A DNA stretch of 64,000 nucleotides from Glaciecola sp. KUL10. GTDB taxonomy: Bacteria > Pseudomonadota > Gammaproteobacteria > Enterobacterales > Alteromonadaceae. Positions within the stretch are counted from its first letter, which is position 1. Each line of letters begins with the position of its first letter. A model generated the notes under the pieces. That model did no database searches. It was not told the DNA's origin and saw nothing but the letters and a program-made list of their open reading frames with translations. A program made the position numbers and the translations under genes. Where the stretch lies: positions 1 through 64,000 of the forward strand of contig NZ_BGNG01000010.1 of assembly GCF_003203515.1 (NCBI RefSeq). Direction: 5' to 3'. Positions 35,184-44,944 of this stretch are shown here, in pieces.

Positions 35184-36278
35184 TTAATTCACTGACTGGG
35201 GATGCGCTTGCTTCGCCAACATCAAAGCACGGTCCAACGCATCGACACGATGAGTTTCTACATCTGGCGTTATCCCTATTCGTTCCCAGTTTTTATTAGA
35301 TACCGCGATGATGGGTTTTGCCAAGGATATACGAAAAGTCAGGTGTTCTGTAATGGGGCGCACACCTACGTAGTAACCGGCTCCTGCTGTAGTTTCACCA
35401 ACGACTGTTGCTTTGTTTTGCGCTTTCAATACGCCAGCAAATAACTCTGTTGCGCTTGCTGATGTCTTGCTGGTGAGTATCCAAACGGGGAAGTCTTGCC
35501 TGAAATTAGCGTGTTTAGGTGTTGAGCTTGTTTCAATTTGCTCACTTTCAAATAACGGGCTATTTTCTTTTGCCATTTGTTCTGTGCGCCATTGAATTGA
35601 CCATAATGGTGTTTCTGCTTCGATAAAATAACTCAATAAATACTCGACTAAATCAGGTGAGCCTCCCACTGTATCTCGCAGGTCGATGACCATTGCATCA
35701 GCATATTGGAGAAATAGCATGGCGCTGTCTGCTGTGGATTTCGCCTCTGGTGCGGGGTCAAATTTATTGAATTTTAAGTAGGCAATATTGCCAGATAAAT
35801 ACTTCGCTTGTTCGAAGGCATAATTATATTTCAGTTTTCCAGGCTTTGGTTTGAGTATATGCGTAAGCGGTTTATCTGGCTGTTGTAGCATGATACTTAA
35901 ATGAAGATCCTGAGTAATATCTCGAATGTCTCTGCCGATATGCTCCGCAAATTCAGCTAGTGATGTGACATGCTTATAAGCATTTCGCGTGTGTTTTTCG
36001 CTGATAATATCATAAGTACTTTTGACCTTTGATGGGGCTATATAGTGGGCCTGCATCACTTCAAAAGTTTGTTGGATTAAAGTGCTTTTATCTTCATAGC
36101 TTAAAACACTTGATGATGTTAGTTGGTTTACAGTCGGTTTGGCTAATACTTGATTGGATAACAAGTTTAATAACAATAAGCTAAGGCAAACAATACTGAA
36201 GCCGTAGGTCAGGATTTTTAATATGTGCAAAAATGGACGTAAAAACGTCGTTTGGAATAATAAATTCATATCAGTCAC
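35184..36278 (-). CDS. S41-family exported or anchored peptidase
   Basis: 364 residues. A hydrophobic segment at about 20-42 gives a signal or anchor, so the domain is periplasmic. The C-terminal catalytic part has AMVIDLRDTVGGSPDL, the nucleophile region ILTSKTSASATELFAGVLK (Ser in SAS-ATE) and VVGETTAGAG, which are S41 tail-specific/tricorn-like signatures. There is no PDZ domain between, as in the short interphotoreceptor-retinoid-like S41 group. Convergent with the TssB-TssC fusion (4-base gap). Substrate unknown. Confidence 0.85.
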   Translation of the reverse strand: MTDMNLLFQTTFLRPFLHILKILTYGFSIVCLSLLLLNLLSNQVLAKPTVNQLTSSSVLSYEDKSTLIQQTFEVMQAHYIAPSKVKSTYDIISEKHTRNAYKHVTSLAEFAEHIGRDIRDITQDLHLSIMLQQPDKPLTHILKPKPGKLKYNYAFEQAKYLSGNIAYLKFNKFDPAPEAKSTADSAMLFLQYADAMVIDLRDTVGGSPDLVEYLLSYFIEAETPLWSIQWRTEQMAKENSPLFESEQIETSSTPKHANFRQDFPVWILTSKTSASATELFAGVLKAQNKATVVGETTAGAGYYVGVRPITEHLTFRISLAKPIIAVSNKNWERIGITPDVETHRVDALDRALMLAKQAHPQSVN

Positions 36279-36344
36279 TCTATATTTTAATTAAGAGGGC
36301 AAAGTCAGCCCCAGAAAAGATGTTTAGTTTGATAAAACAACCGC

Positions 36345-36839
36345 TTATGCAATTGAGAGTGCGCTTATGAGTGGATGTGAATTGAGTAGTTTGATTTGAA
36401 TATTTGAGTCTTTCCACCCTGATATTCGGTGAGTATTTGATGAGTACTCGCAAAACCAATAATGACAGAGTGGTTCTGAGAATAGATAGTCGTCAGCGAC
36501 AGCCGTTTGTGGAATGAGCCCTAAGTAGCTGTCTAATTCACGAAGTGCCTGTTGCCTAAGGTCTTTAAAGTAGACCGCTGAAGAGGCGTTTTGGTAGTAA
36601 GTTGATAGTTGCTCAAAGGCGTTATCACCTTCGATGCTTAAATGCGGTTGACTAAATGGCTTATTTACAGAGGTGTCAAACACATAGACAAGTTCAACAT
36701 TTTGTTGATAAGCATTGAGCTTGAGCAAAGAGTCCGTTGATTGAGCGTTGTGGGCAATACAAGCAAGTGCAAAACAGAACAGCAAGCTCAGCATTAAGCT
36801 GAGCTTGCGAGTTTGCTTGTCATGTTGGTTGGCTTTCAT
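36345..36839 (-). CDS. Hypothetical secreted protein
   Basis: 164 residues with a signal peptide (LSLMLSLLFCFALACIAHNA). The mature part has two Cys in a CHYWFCEYSS motif that could form a disulfide, and no family I recognise. It lies between the DUF885 and S41 genes on the same strand with gaps of 43 and 66 bases, so it may belong to a peptidase-rich unit. Confidence 0.6.
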   Translation of the reverse strand: MKANQHDKQTRKLSLMLSLLFCFALACIAHNAQSTDSLLKLNAYQQNVELVYVFDTSVNKPFSQPHLSIEGDNAFEQLSTYYQNASSAVYFKDLRQQALRELDSYLGLIPQTAVADDYLFSEPLCHYWFCEYSSNTHRISGWKDSNIQIKLLNSHPLISALSIA

Positions 36840-36882
36840 CGGGTCAATACTAAGCGATTTTCATCAAATGTTCGAGTTGGCG

Positions 36883-38670
36883 CTAAATGCCATGCGTCTC
36901 TTTTACATCAGCAATAAATTGCTGCATATTCTCTTCCAAGACAAATAGCGGCACTGAACCATTGGCTAATAAGGCATCGTGGAAATCACGCAAATCGAAG
37001 TGCTTACCTAATTCTTGTTCAGCCAGAGCACGTAGTTCCTTAATCTTGATCTCCCCGATTTTATAAGACAGCGCTTGAGCTGGCCAAGAAATATAGCGGT
37101 CTATTTCGGTGCGAACATTGTGCTCAGACAGGGCTGTATTTTCGAGCATATAATCGAGCGCTTTTTGGCGACTCCAACCAAACATATGCATACCAGTATC
37201 AACGACTAGACGACATGCACGCCACATCTCATAGCTAAGGCGCCCAAAATTGTCGTAAGGGTCGTCATAAATACCGACTTCTAGGCCGAGGTATTCCGAA
37301 TATAAGCCCCAACCTTCGCCAAAAGCAGAAATGTAGGTTGAACGGCGTACTTCTGGTAAATCTTCCATCTCGGCCGCAAGGGAAATCTGCAAATGATGCC
37401 CAGGCACTGCTTCGTGTAAAGTTAATGCAGGTAATGCATACAATGGACGTTTATCCAATGCGTAAGTGTTTACCCAGTAGTAACCAGGTTGATCGTCGCG
37501 TCTTGGGCTGATGTAGCGGCCGGTGGTGTATTTTGGCGCGATTGCATCGGGCACTGGCGCAACGCCATAAGGTGTTCGTGGGAGTTTCTTAAACAACTTG
37601 GGTAGCTGAGCATCCATCTTTTTTGAAATATATGAAGCAACAATAATGAGATCTTCAGGGGTCTGGGCATAAAACTGCGGGTCAGTGCGCAAAAACTGAA
37701 TAAAGTCGTTAATATCACCGTCAAACTTTAACTCGTCTACGATGGTTTGCATTTCACTGCGAATGCGCGCGACCTCTTTTAAGCCAATCTCATGGATTTG
37801 TTTTGCCGATAAATCAGTGGTGGTGTAATGCTTCATTCGGTTTTGATAAAACGCTTCACCCTTGGGCCAAGTTTTGACCGAAATATCGTCTTTTGCCAAG
37901 GGGATATATTCTTTGACTAAAAAGTCGTAAAAGCTTTGATAGGCATTGGTGACACCGGTCACTGCAGTGACGAGCTGTGTATTGTTGGCTGCGTTGTCTA
38001 GGTCTTCGCTCAGGTTTTCAAAAGGCTTAAAAAACGGGCTTTTACTAATATCTTTGTCAATGTAGCTGACCAAGGCATCTTCAAATCCGTCTAAAACCGC
38101 TTTTGGCTGAACTTGACCCACTTCCATGCCTTCTTTCATATAGGCAATTTGTTGTGCAAATTGAGCAGGGATGGCGCGCAGCGTGTTTAAGTATTTGTCG
38201 AATGAAGCTTGATCACTGATGTTTACTGAACCTGGTACATTGGCAATGCTATTGTGAAAACCATATTCAGAGGTAATCGGCACACGGTATTCTTTAAACT
38301 CATACTGCGACACATAGTTGTTTAAACGATATTGCTGCATCAAAAGCGAAATACGATCGCTACTAGGCAAAGATTGTTCGTCAATTTGTGCTAATTTTGA
38401 AAGAAATGATTTGAATTTTGCATTTCTTGTCGACAATGCCGCGGGGCTAATATCGGTAAAAGGCACATCGGTTTTGACTCCCTTTGAACGCGCTAAGCCC
38501 GGAAATTGAGATAATTCGTACTGCCAAACTTCATCGAGTAGCTGATGCAGTTGAGATTGCGCTTGGCTAACCGCTAATGTGGGTTGGCTATCTGCAAATA
38601 CTGGCTTACTGATTATCGGACTAACAAATAAAACAGCGCTAAGAGTGGACGCGAGTGCTAATAACTTCAT
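36883..38670 (-). CDS. DUF885 family exported metallopeptidase-like protein
   Basis: 595 residues with a signal peptide (KLLALASTLSAVLFVS, cut near VFA). The metal site is LTLHEAVPGHHLQISLA, a DUF885 signature of HExxxGHH type, and the following EGWGLYSEYLG supplies the third acid. This family is related to M2/M3-type zinc peptidases and is taken to be a periplasmic or lipoprotein peptidase. Substrate unknown. It is full length. Confidence 0.9.
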   Translation of the reverse strand: MKLLALASTLSAVLFVSPIISKPVFADSQPTLAVSQAQSQLHQLLDEVWQYELSQFPGLARSKGVKTDVPFTDISPAALSTRNAKFKSFLSKLAQIDEQSLPSSDRISLLMQQYRLNNYVSQYEFKEYRVPITSEYGFHNSIANVPGSVNISDQASFDKYLNTLRAIPAQFAQQIAYMKEGMEVGQVQPKAVLDGFEDALVSYIDKDISKSPFFKPFENLSEDLDNAANNTQLVTAVTGVTNAYQSFYDFLVKEYIPLAKDDISVKTWPKGEAFYQNRMKHYTTTDLSAKQIHEIGLKEVARIRSEMQTIVDELKFDGDINDFIQFLRTDPQFYAQTPEDLIIVASYISKKMDAQLPKLFKKLPRTPYGVAPVPDAIAPKYTTGRYISPRRDDQPGYYWVNTYALDKRPLYALPALTLHEAVPGHHLQISLAAEMEDLPEVRRSTYISAFGEGWGLYSEYLGLEVGIYDDPYDNFGRLSYEMWRACRLVVDTGMHMFGWSRQKALDYMLENTALSEHNVRTEIDRYISWPAQALSYKIGEIKIKELRALAEQELGKHFDLRDFHDALLANGSVPLFVLEENMQQFIADVKETHGI

Positions 38671-38699
38671 ACTTTGCCTTTATTTTGTGGTTTCACCAT

Positions 38700-39023
38700 C
38701 TATTTTTTAGGGGTGTATATCGGTTGGCTTAATGATGTCACCTTATCAGAAAGCTGTGTGATTTTCGCGCTACCTTGTTTTTCAACTTGGTCAATCCGCA
38801 ACACATTATGCATTGGTATATAAGTGCGCTTAACATCTGCAAACTCGTCTTTTAGCTTTTCATGGCTTGGGTCGAGCACAATTTCGGTGTGATTATTCCA
38901 CACAAAATCACCTATCTCGATAAAGCCAAACATATTACCTTGCATCAACTCTTTGACGTAAAGCTCGTAACGTTCACCATTACTGATAAATTGAATGCGA
39001 TATAAAGCGTCTTTGTCGCTCAT
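38700..39023 (-). CDS. DUF1820 family protein
   Basis: 107 residues, soluble. YRIQFISNGERYELYVKEL, MFGFIEIGDFVW and the strongly conserved VKRTYIPMHNVLRIDQVEK identify DUF1820, a small gammaproteobacterial family of unknown role. An AAGG site lies 9 bases before the ATG. It precedes the DUF885 gene by 29 bases. Confidence 0.85.
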   Translation of the reverse strand: MSDKDALYRIQFISNGERYELYVKELMQGNMFGFIEIGDFVWNNHTEIVLDPSHEKLKDEFADVKRTYIPMHNVLRIDQVEKQGSAKITQLSDKVTSLSQPIYTPKK

Positions 39024-39102
39024 TGATGAAACCTTTTTAGTACTGCAATTAGCCCTTTATATGGGGATGCTTTAGCCAAGTACAAGTAATACTAGACTTG
39101 CT

Positions 39103-39678
39103 TTATAGCTCAATTGAACTCACCAGTGTGCGCATGGCAATCAACACATCGCCATCGCCATCTTGCAAAATATTTGAGATAGCAAATCCTTGTGTAAAGC
39201 ATGTCAATTGAAGGGCAATCGATTCGATATTGACATCGCTGCGGATCTGATTGTGTTTTTGTGCGCGCTCTAAACAGCCAATAAAACAAAGCTGTAGCGA
39301 ATCATAGTAATGGCGCGCCATTGACTGAATGTCTGCATCAGTTTTTCCCAATTCGCTAATGCACGTAACTAGCAGACAACCTTTGTGAGAAGTCAGTTTA
39401 TGGTAGCTTTCAAAATAATCGTAGATGGCATGTGTGCCGGTATCCCGTTTATTTATCAAACTGTCTTGGCATGTTAAGAGTCGGGTATCAATATAATGTT
39501 GTAGGACGCGATGTAAAAAGCCTTGTTTGCTTTTAAATTCAATATAAAAACCGCGACGGTTAAACCCTGTTCGGCCGATGATTTCTTCCATAGAGGCAGA
39601 GGCATAACCGTGCTCGATAAAGATTTCGACAGAATATTCTAAAATTTCATTTACATCATATTGGGCTTGCTTTGGCAT
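39103..39678 (-). CDS. TetR-family regulator
   Basis: 191 residues. The N-terminal helix-turn-helix is typical (EILEYSVEIFIEHGYASASM, EEIIGRTGFNRRGFYIEFKS, KQGFLHRVL); the C-terminal ligand domain (about 60-190) resembles the AcrR/NemR-like group. It is divergent from the M28 peptidase gene, with a palindrome in the gap. Confidence 0.85.
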   Translation of the reverse strand: MPKQAQYDVNEILEYSVEIFIEHGYASASMEEIIGRTGFNRRGFYIEFKSKQGFLHRVLQHYIDTRLLTCQDSLINKRDTGTHAIYDYFESYHKLTSHKGCLLVTCISELGKTDADIQSMARHYYDSLQLCFIGCLERAQKHNQIRSDVNIESIALQLTCFTQGFAISNILQDGDGDVLIAMRTLVSSIEL

Positions 39679-40012
39679 ACGAGGCTCTCCACATGGTCGT
39701 TGGGATTGCGTCCTTGCCTATTCAAAAGTTTAGGTAACCTTAGTCAGCGCTAATCAAGTGAAAGAATTATTATTCTTAGATATTTTCTTAGTTATAACAA
39801 TGATTAGTGTGTTTGCCAATAATAGTTCGTGCTAGCAAGCGTTTTTGAGTTACCAGTTTATGTTGAAAGCGAGTAAGCGCAATTACGGTCTAATTACCCC
39901 TAGTGGTGCCCAAATATGGTATAACTGCGCCTGTGAAAATAACGTAAAAGCAAAATCGACGACGATCGATAAGCGAAAAAAACACAAAAAATACGACAGA
40001 AAAAGGAAAAAC
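39679..40012. other. Divergent control region with candidate TetR operator
   Basis: No gene. At 39732-39740 AGGT-A-ACCT forms a short perfect palindrome within TTAGGTAACCTTA, 54 bases before the TetR start, a plausible autoregulatory site. Before the M28 gene lies a very A-rich run ending in AAAAGGAAAAAC, which supplies the ribosome binding site for the start at 40013. Confidence 0.45.
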
Positions 40013-41692
40013 ATGAAATTCATTTCACAAAAATGGCTTAAATTAAGCGCCATTTCTATGACCAGTGCTTTGTTTTTTGGCTGTGCAGGCCAGCACGCGG
40101 TCGAAAGCAATAAGGCTTATGCGCCCGTGGCAAATGCATTGGTACCAAATACGCAAAATATCAAAGCGCATATGAGCTTTTTGGCTGATGATTTATTAAA
40201 GGGTCGCGAAACAGGATCGCCAGAGCACGAAATTGCCTCCTTATATATCGCGGGCGAGTTTGCTAAATATGGCTTAAAACCTGCCGGCGACAATGGTACA
40301 TATTTACAGCGCATTAATTTTAGAAAAGGTTTGTTAGTTCAAGAATCTCCTACCTTTTTTGTAAAAGGTGATAATACAGAGTTTTCACTTTCTTACCCTG
40401 ATGATTACCTAAGCGGTCCAGATTTATTGAGCACTGAATCATCGGTCACCGCGCCTCTAGTGTTTGTAGGCTACGGCGTTGTTGCACCAGAACTTAACCA
40501 TAACGACTATGAAGGCTTGGATGTTGAAGGCAAGATCGTAGTCACCCTTTCAGGAAAACCCAAATCATTTCCGACGGAAGAGGGTTCGCATTTAGCGTCT
40601 GGTTCTCAAAAGTCTAAGTATGCGGCTGAGCGCGGTGCGGTTGGTAGTATTACTATCAGTACACCCACCAGTGAAAAAGTGCGTCCGTACAAAAATCTAC
40701 TCAACTTCTTACATACGCCGCGTATGCGCTGGATGCATGATGATGGCACACCTGCAAATGTCACTAAAGAACTAAAAGGGAGTGCATATTTGGCACAACC
40801 CACTGCAAAAAGAATTTTCAGCTTTGGTCCTACGCCATTAGAAGACATCTACGCAGTGCTTGAAGAAGACGGCATTCCAAAGGGCTTTGATATTCCATTA
40901 ACGGTCACCTTAGGGCGCGAATCTACCCATGAAGACTTAACGAGTCCCAACGTGGCTGGCATCCTTGAAGGAAGTGACCCTGTGTTAAAGAATGAATATA
41001 TTGTCTTTACTGCTCACTCCGACCATATTGGTATTGCACGCACGGTTAAGAAAGACAAAATTAACAACGGTGCAATGGATAATGCAACAGGCACATCTGT
41101 GTTGATGGAAACAGCTCGCATGTTTGCTTCGTTGCCAATTGCACCCAAGCGTTCAATTTTGTTTTTGGCAGTGACAGGTGAAGAAAAAGGTTTATTAGGC
41201 GCTGATTTTTACGCGCGCAATCCAACGGTGCCTAAGGGTAGCATGGTTGCAAATGTTAACCTTGATATGCCGATTTTAACCTATGAGTTTGCAGATGTGA
41301 TTGCGTTTGGCGCAGGTCATAGCTCTATGGGCGCATCTGTTGCGCAAGCGGCTAAAAATGTCGGATTAGAGTTAAGCGAAGATCCTTGGCCAGAGCAAAA
41401 CTTGTTTACCCGTTCTGATCACTATAGCTTTGTAAAACAAGGTGTTCCGGCTGTATTTTTGGTACCTGGCTTACAATCTAAAGATCCAAATATCGACGGA
41501 AGTAAAGTATTCGGAGAGTTTTTAGCAACCAATTACCACAAGCCAGGCGATGACATGAGCCAACCATTTAATTGGGATGCCGCTCATACGTTTACTGAAG
41601 TGAACTTCCAAATAGGTTTAACTTTGGCGAATCAAGATGAAACACCTAGCTGGAATGAAGACAGTTTCTTTGGGAATACGTTTGGTAAGTAG
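40013..41692 (+). CDS. M28-family lipoprotein aminopeptidase with PA domain
   Basis: 559 residues from the ATG at 40013, which has AAAAGGA upstream; an ATG at 39845 would add 56 basic residues before the signal. The lipoprotein signal ends in ALFFGC (lipobox Cys22 or so). A PA domain (SVTAPLVFVGYGVVAPELNH, YAAERGAVGSITIS) is inserted in the N-terminal half. The zinc peptidase has FTAHSDHIG, NNGAMDNATGTSVLME, VTGEEKGLLGADFYA, NVNLDMPIL and TRSDHYSFVKQGVPAVFL, giving the His-Asp-Glu-Asp/Glu-His ligand set. It should release N-terminal residues from peptides at the outer membrane face or in the periplasm. Confidence 0.93.
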   Translation: MKFISQKWLKLSAISMTSALFFGCAGQHAVESNKAYAPVANALVPNTQNIKAHMSFLADDLLKGRETGSPEHEIASLYIAGEFAKYGLKPAGDNGTYLQRINFRKGLLVQESPTFFVKGDNTEFSLSYPDDYLSGPDLLSTESSVTAPLVFVGYGVVAPELNHNDYEGLDVEGKIVVTLSGKPKSFPTEEGSHLASGSQKSKYAAERGAVGSITISTPTSEKVRPYKNLLNFLHTPRMRWMHDDGTPANVTKELKGSAYLAQPTAKRIFSFGPTPLEDIYAVLEEDGIPKGFDIPLTVTLGRESTHEDLTSPNVAGILEGSDPVLKNEYIVFTAHSDHIGIARTVKKDKINNGAMDNATGTSVLMETARMFASLPIAPKRSILFLAVTGEEKGLLGADFYARNPTVPKGSMVANVNLDMPILTYEFADVIAFGAGHSSMGASVAQAAKNVGLELSEDPWPEQNLFTRSDHYSFVKQGVPAVFLVPGLQSKDPNIDGSKVFGEFLATNYHKPGDDMSQPFNWDAAHTFTEVNFQIGLTLANQDETPSWNEDSFFGNTFGK

Positions 41693-41710
41693 TATAAAAG
41701 TGTATGTTTG

Positions 41711-41779
41711 AGTTAGTTGGTTTTGCCGACTAACTCTCCACCTTTTCTAACGCTTTGCTTTGATGCGTTAGAAAAGGTG
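41711..41779. terminator. Two tandem stem-loops after the M28 gene
   Basis: First stem: AGTTAGTTGG (41711-41720) with CCGACTAACT (41727-41736), one G-T or mismatch. Second: a perfect 15-bp stem, CACCTTTTCTAACGC (41739-41753) with GCGTTAGAAAAGGTG (41765-41779). No T-run follows, so factor-independent termination is uncertain. They may protect the M28 transcript's 3' end or act as terminators in both directions. Confidence 0.6.
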
Positions 41780-41974
41780 AAGAGATCACAGCTGTAGTCA
41801 TTTAAGAATCTGCTATATTGAGCGCTCAAAAATGAGTGTTGTTCAATGGGGATTGGGCAGGTAAAGAGTCTTGCAATAATACTTGCAAGGGCAAATCTTA
41901 AAATATAGACTCGGCGTTGGGCAAGTTTAACTCTAAGGGAATAGAGGCGCGCCAATGCGCTGCTTACATAATTT

Positions 41975-43813
41975 TTGCGTAGTCTATTAGTGTTTCTCTG
42001 TTTGTTTAAATGGGGCATTGCGATTGAAGCGATGGCCTATGACAACAACGAGCTGAGAAAAATAAGCGAACATCCTACTTGGAAAAAACTACTTCACTTT
42101 GAAGCGGGCTACTTTCATGCCTCTATAAGCGAAGTGAACTCCCAATCTTTTTTTCTACATGAACACGGCAGTACCGATGCTTACCTCGAACTCCAAGCGA
42201 CGATTCAAGCGTTCCAGTATCAGGCAGATTCTCAGTGTGTATTTCCTGCGCGCCTAATTTTCCTGCAAAAAGTACTCCCCAAATTCCAATTTCCATCAAC
42301 TGATTGCCCTCAATATGATGCCTATCTAACTGCTTTTCAAACTGAAAGTCTGAGTATTGTTTATGCGAGTGGTTATCTTGGTAATCCTGCTTCGATGTAC
42401 GGTCATGTTTTTTTAAAGTTTAATGGCCACGAGGAACATAGCTTGCTAGATAATACCTTTTCATTTGGTGCAAAAGTCCCCGAAAATGAACCAGGACTTG
42501 TCTATGTAACAAAAGGTATGTTTGGAGGCTATGACGGAAGATTCACAAACCAAAAGTATCACCATCAACACCTCACCTATAATGAATCTGAACTAAGAGA
42601 TTTGTGGGAATACGAATTAACGCTCGACAAACGTGAAGTACAGTTTTTACTGGCTCACCTTTACGAGCTGGAAAAGACCCAAATGGTGTATTACTTCTTC
42701 AAACAAAACTGTGCATATCAATTAGCTAAATTGCTCGAACTCGTTATCGACACGCCACTAATAGCGCCTGAAAAGCCATGGGTAATGCCATATGATGTGA
42801 TTGCGATGTTAGACAGACATGATAACAATGGGGAGCTGATTGAAGATATAACATACAAGGGCTCAAGACAGGAATTACTGTATGCGAAGTGGGGGCAGTT
42901 GACTAAAAAAGATAAAAAGCTAGTTTTAAGACTTATCTCTTCTCCTGCTGACGAGGTCGCAACCATCATAAGTCAAGTGGATACTCAAAATGCAATTCAA
43001 ATCATTGAGACGATGTATGACTACCTAGCATTTATCGATGTAAAACAAGATGGCCTTGATGCTCAGCAAATATCAAAACGCAAAGCTTTAGTTAAAGCTA
43101 GGTTTGCTCTGCCGGCAGGCGGGTTTGAGTGGCAAGCACCGCTAAAAAAGGCTCCACACACTGCGCAGGATACAGCAATGCTTCAAGCCAGTGTGATTCA
43201 TAATAACGAATTCGGAGCCCTTGCCGAGCTTAGATTTAGAGCCAATTATTACGATTTGCTGAGCGTCAACGCCGCGCGTATTCCCTTTTCAGAACTCAGT
43301 ACCTTAGATGCTAGATTAACCTATAGCTTAGAGCGCTCAGAGTTCGATTTACGCGAGTTAACACTCATTAAGATTGTCAATTTAAATGTATCTAATACAG
43401 GCTTACCCCAAGATAGCGGATATGCATGGAAAGTCGCGATAGGTTACAAACCAGAATCGCTAGCCTGTGCAAACTGTTCAACTGCATATGCTGATGGATT
43501 CATCGGAAAAGCATGGTCGACATCTGCGAATTGGGCAGCTTATGGCGCACTTGCCTTTAGCGCTACCGGTTCCAACAGGCGCGGTGGAAACATATCTATC
43601 GGTCCTGAAATTGGCGGGGTGATAAACCTCGCTCCTGGATATGCTGTGTCCTTAGCCATAGGACAACAGTCATTTGTAAATGATCTTGAGAAAGATCAGC
43701 AATACTTAGCATTTGAGCAACGATTTTTTGAACACCGGCGTTTTGATATTCGAAGTTCGGTCAAATATCTCGATGCTCTTGAATATGCTTTAAACTTCAC
43801 TCTATATTATTAG
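41975..43813 (+). CDS. DUF4105 (Lnb-like) exported protein
   Basis: 612 residues. The start is uncertain: a TTG at 41975 or a GTG at 41990; both leave a short hydrophobic signal (LLVFLCLFKWGIAIEAMA). The N-terminal half shows SIVYASGYLGNPASMYGHVF, LLDNTFSFGAKVP and VYYFFKQNCAYQLAKLLEL, with a conserved His and Cys typical of the DUF4105/Lnb NlpC-P60-like fold. The C-terminal third (about 400-612) is rich in alternating beta strands ending LNFTLYY, like an outer-membrane barrel. DUF3015 follows after 10 bases, a pairing seen elsewhere. Role unknown, likely in the cell envelope. Confidence 0.8.
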   Translation: MRSLLVFLCLFKWGIAIEAMAYDNNELRKISEHPTWKKLLHFEAGYFHASISEVNSQSFFLHEHGSTDAYLELQATIQAFQYQADSQCVFPARLIFLQKVLPKFQFPSTDCPQYDAYLTAFQTESLSIVYASGYLGNPASMYGHVFLKFNGHEEHSLLDNTFSFGAKVPENEPGLVYVTKGMFGGYDGRFTNQKYHHQHLTYNESELRDLWEYELTLDKREVQFLLAHLYELEKTQMVYYFFKQNCAYQLAKLLELVIDTPLIAPEKPWVMPYDVIAMLDRHDNNGELIEDITYKGSRQELLYAKWGQLTKKDKKLVLRLISSPADEVATIISQVDTQNAIQIIETMYDYLAFIDVKQDGLDAQQISKRKALVKARFALPAGGFEWQAPLKKAPHTAQDTAMLQASVIHNNEFGALAELRFRANYYDLLSVNAARIPFSELSTLDARLTYSLERSEFDLRELTLIKIVNLNVSNTGLPQDSGYAWKVAIGYKPESLACANCSTAYADGFIGKAWSTSANWAAYGALAFSATGSNRRGGNISIGPEIGGVINLAPGYAVSLAIGQQSFVNDLEKDQQYLAFEQRFFEHRRFDIRSSVKYLDALEYALNFTLYY

Positions 43814-43823
43814 GAAAACAAAA

Positions 43824-44270
43824 ATGAAAAAAACCACACTTGCAATCGCTCTTATCGCTGCTGCATCTTTTTCTACTACTGCTATTGCACAAGAAAAAAA
43901 GATTAACCCTTGGAAGCAGTGCGGAATCGGAGCAATGGTCTTTGACGACAACCCAACAGCGGCTGCGCTTTCTAACATTATCTGGGATCTTGGAACAACA
44001 GCGGTGTCTTCTAATGTTTCTTCTCAAGACAGCTGTGAAGGCGCAGAAGCAACAGTAGGTATTTTTATCAAACAAAACTTCGATGCAGTCGTTGAGCAAG
44101 TAAGTCAAGGTGAAGGTGACCACCTTAATGCAATGCTTGATATACTAGCGGTTGAAGGTGATGCTCGCATCACTGCTATTAGCAATGTTCGTGCAAATAC
44201 TGCTGATGCAATGGCAAACGACAGTTTGACCGCAGAAGGTCTATACAACATCGTTCTTGAAAATATCTAA
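43824..44270 (+). CDS. DUF3015 family exported protein
   Basis: 148 residues, signal peptide MKKTTLAIALIAAASFS with cleavage at AIA-Q. The mature part has NPWKQCGIGAMVFDD, the opening motif of DUF3015, a second Cys in SQDSCEG for a probable disulfide, and a helical end. It follows the DUF4105 gene closely (AGGAAAAC site) and is closed by a terminator at 44297, so the two form one unit. Confidence 0.88.
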   Translation: MKKTTLAIALIAAASFSTTAIAQEKKINPWKQCGIGAMVFDDNPTAAALSNIIWDLGTTAVSSNVSSQDSCEGAEATVGIFIKQNFDAVVEQVSQGEGDHLNAMLDILAVEGDARITAISNVRANTADAMANDSLTAEGLYNIVLENI

Positions 44271-44296
44271 TTAGTTTTTGATATTTTAAACAACTG

Positions 44297-44322
44297 ACTG
44301 CCCGAGATATTGGGCAGTTTTT
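44297..44322 (+). terminator. Terminator after DUF3015 gene
   Basis: ACTGCCC (44297-44303) pairs with GGGCAGT (44312-44318) around an 8-base loop, followed by TTTTT. It lies 27 bases after the stop and just before the convergent slmA end. Confidence 0.88.
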
Positions 44323-44328
44323 GCTACT

Positions 44329-44919
44329 TCAGCTAAAATAATGCGATTTAATATTCTTCCAGTGTTCCATAAACTGTTCGGTTGGTCTTCTGGCAAACTC
44401 ACTTCTCACAAACTGATTAATTTTACCGTCTGTGAAGCAAATCAACATATTAGCGATTACGCTTTCATCAGCAGGTAATTCTTTATTTTCTCGTAGTTTA
44501 TGTTCACGCAGTATTTGCTTAAATTGCACCTCTAAGCGGTCGAACAATTTAGCAATTCTTGAGCGAAGGCGATCTTGTTCACCCATCAGTGCATCGCCGT
44601 TTAACAGACGCGTGATACCAGGGTTTTTTTCAGCAAAGCCCAAGATGAGATGCAAAATTAACTGGCAACGTACTGCTGTGTCTTTTTCATCTTCCATGAT
44701 TTTATTGATGCGAGAAAACAAGGTTTCTTCTATGAATTCGATGAGTCCCTCGAACATGCGCGCTTTACTGGGGAAGTGACGGTATAAAGCGGCTTCGGAT
44801 ACACCCACTTCTTCTGCAAGTCTTGCGGTGGTGATGCGTTGACCAGGATTGCTTTCAAGCATGCCAGCAAGCGCTTGAAGAATCTGCGCTTTGCGGTTGG
44901 GTTTCTTAGTTGATGGCAT
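44329..44919 (-). CDS. slmA: Nucleoid occlusion factor SlmA
   Basis: 196 residues, the usual SlmA size. The TetR-type DNA-binding domain shows [20 protein letters not shown] and [18 protein letters not shown], and the body continues [19 protein letters not shown] and [12 protein letters not shown], all close to the E. coli protein. It binds chromosomal sites and blocks FtsZ assembly over the nucleoid. It follows coaBC by 25 bases; the dut gene that separates them in enterobacteria is absent. Confidence 0.95.
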   Translation of the reverse strand: MPSTKKPNRKAQILQALAGMLESNPGQRITTARLAEEVGVSEAALYRHFPSKARMFEGLIEFIEETLFSRINKIMEDEKDTAVRCQLILHLILGFAEKNPGITRLLNGDALMGEQDRLRSRIAKLFDRLEVQFKQILREHKLRENKELPADESVIANMLICFTDGKINQFVRSEFARRPTEQFMEHWKNIKSHYFS

Positions 44920-44944
44920 AAAAGTGACCTATATGCTGTTTTTA

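Noticed and set aside
39845-40012. Upstream start for the M28 peptidase
   Set aside because: It would put 56 basic residues before a clear lipoprotein signal; the ATG at 40013 has a good ribosome site.
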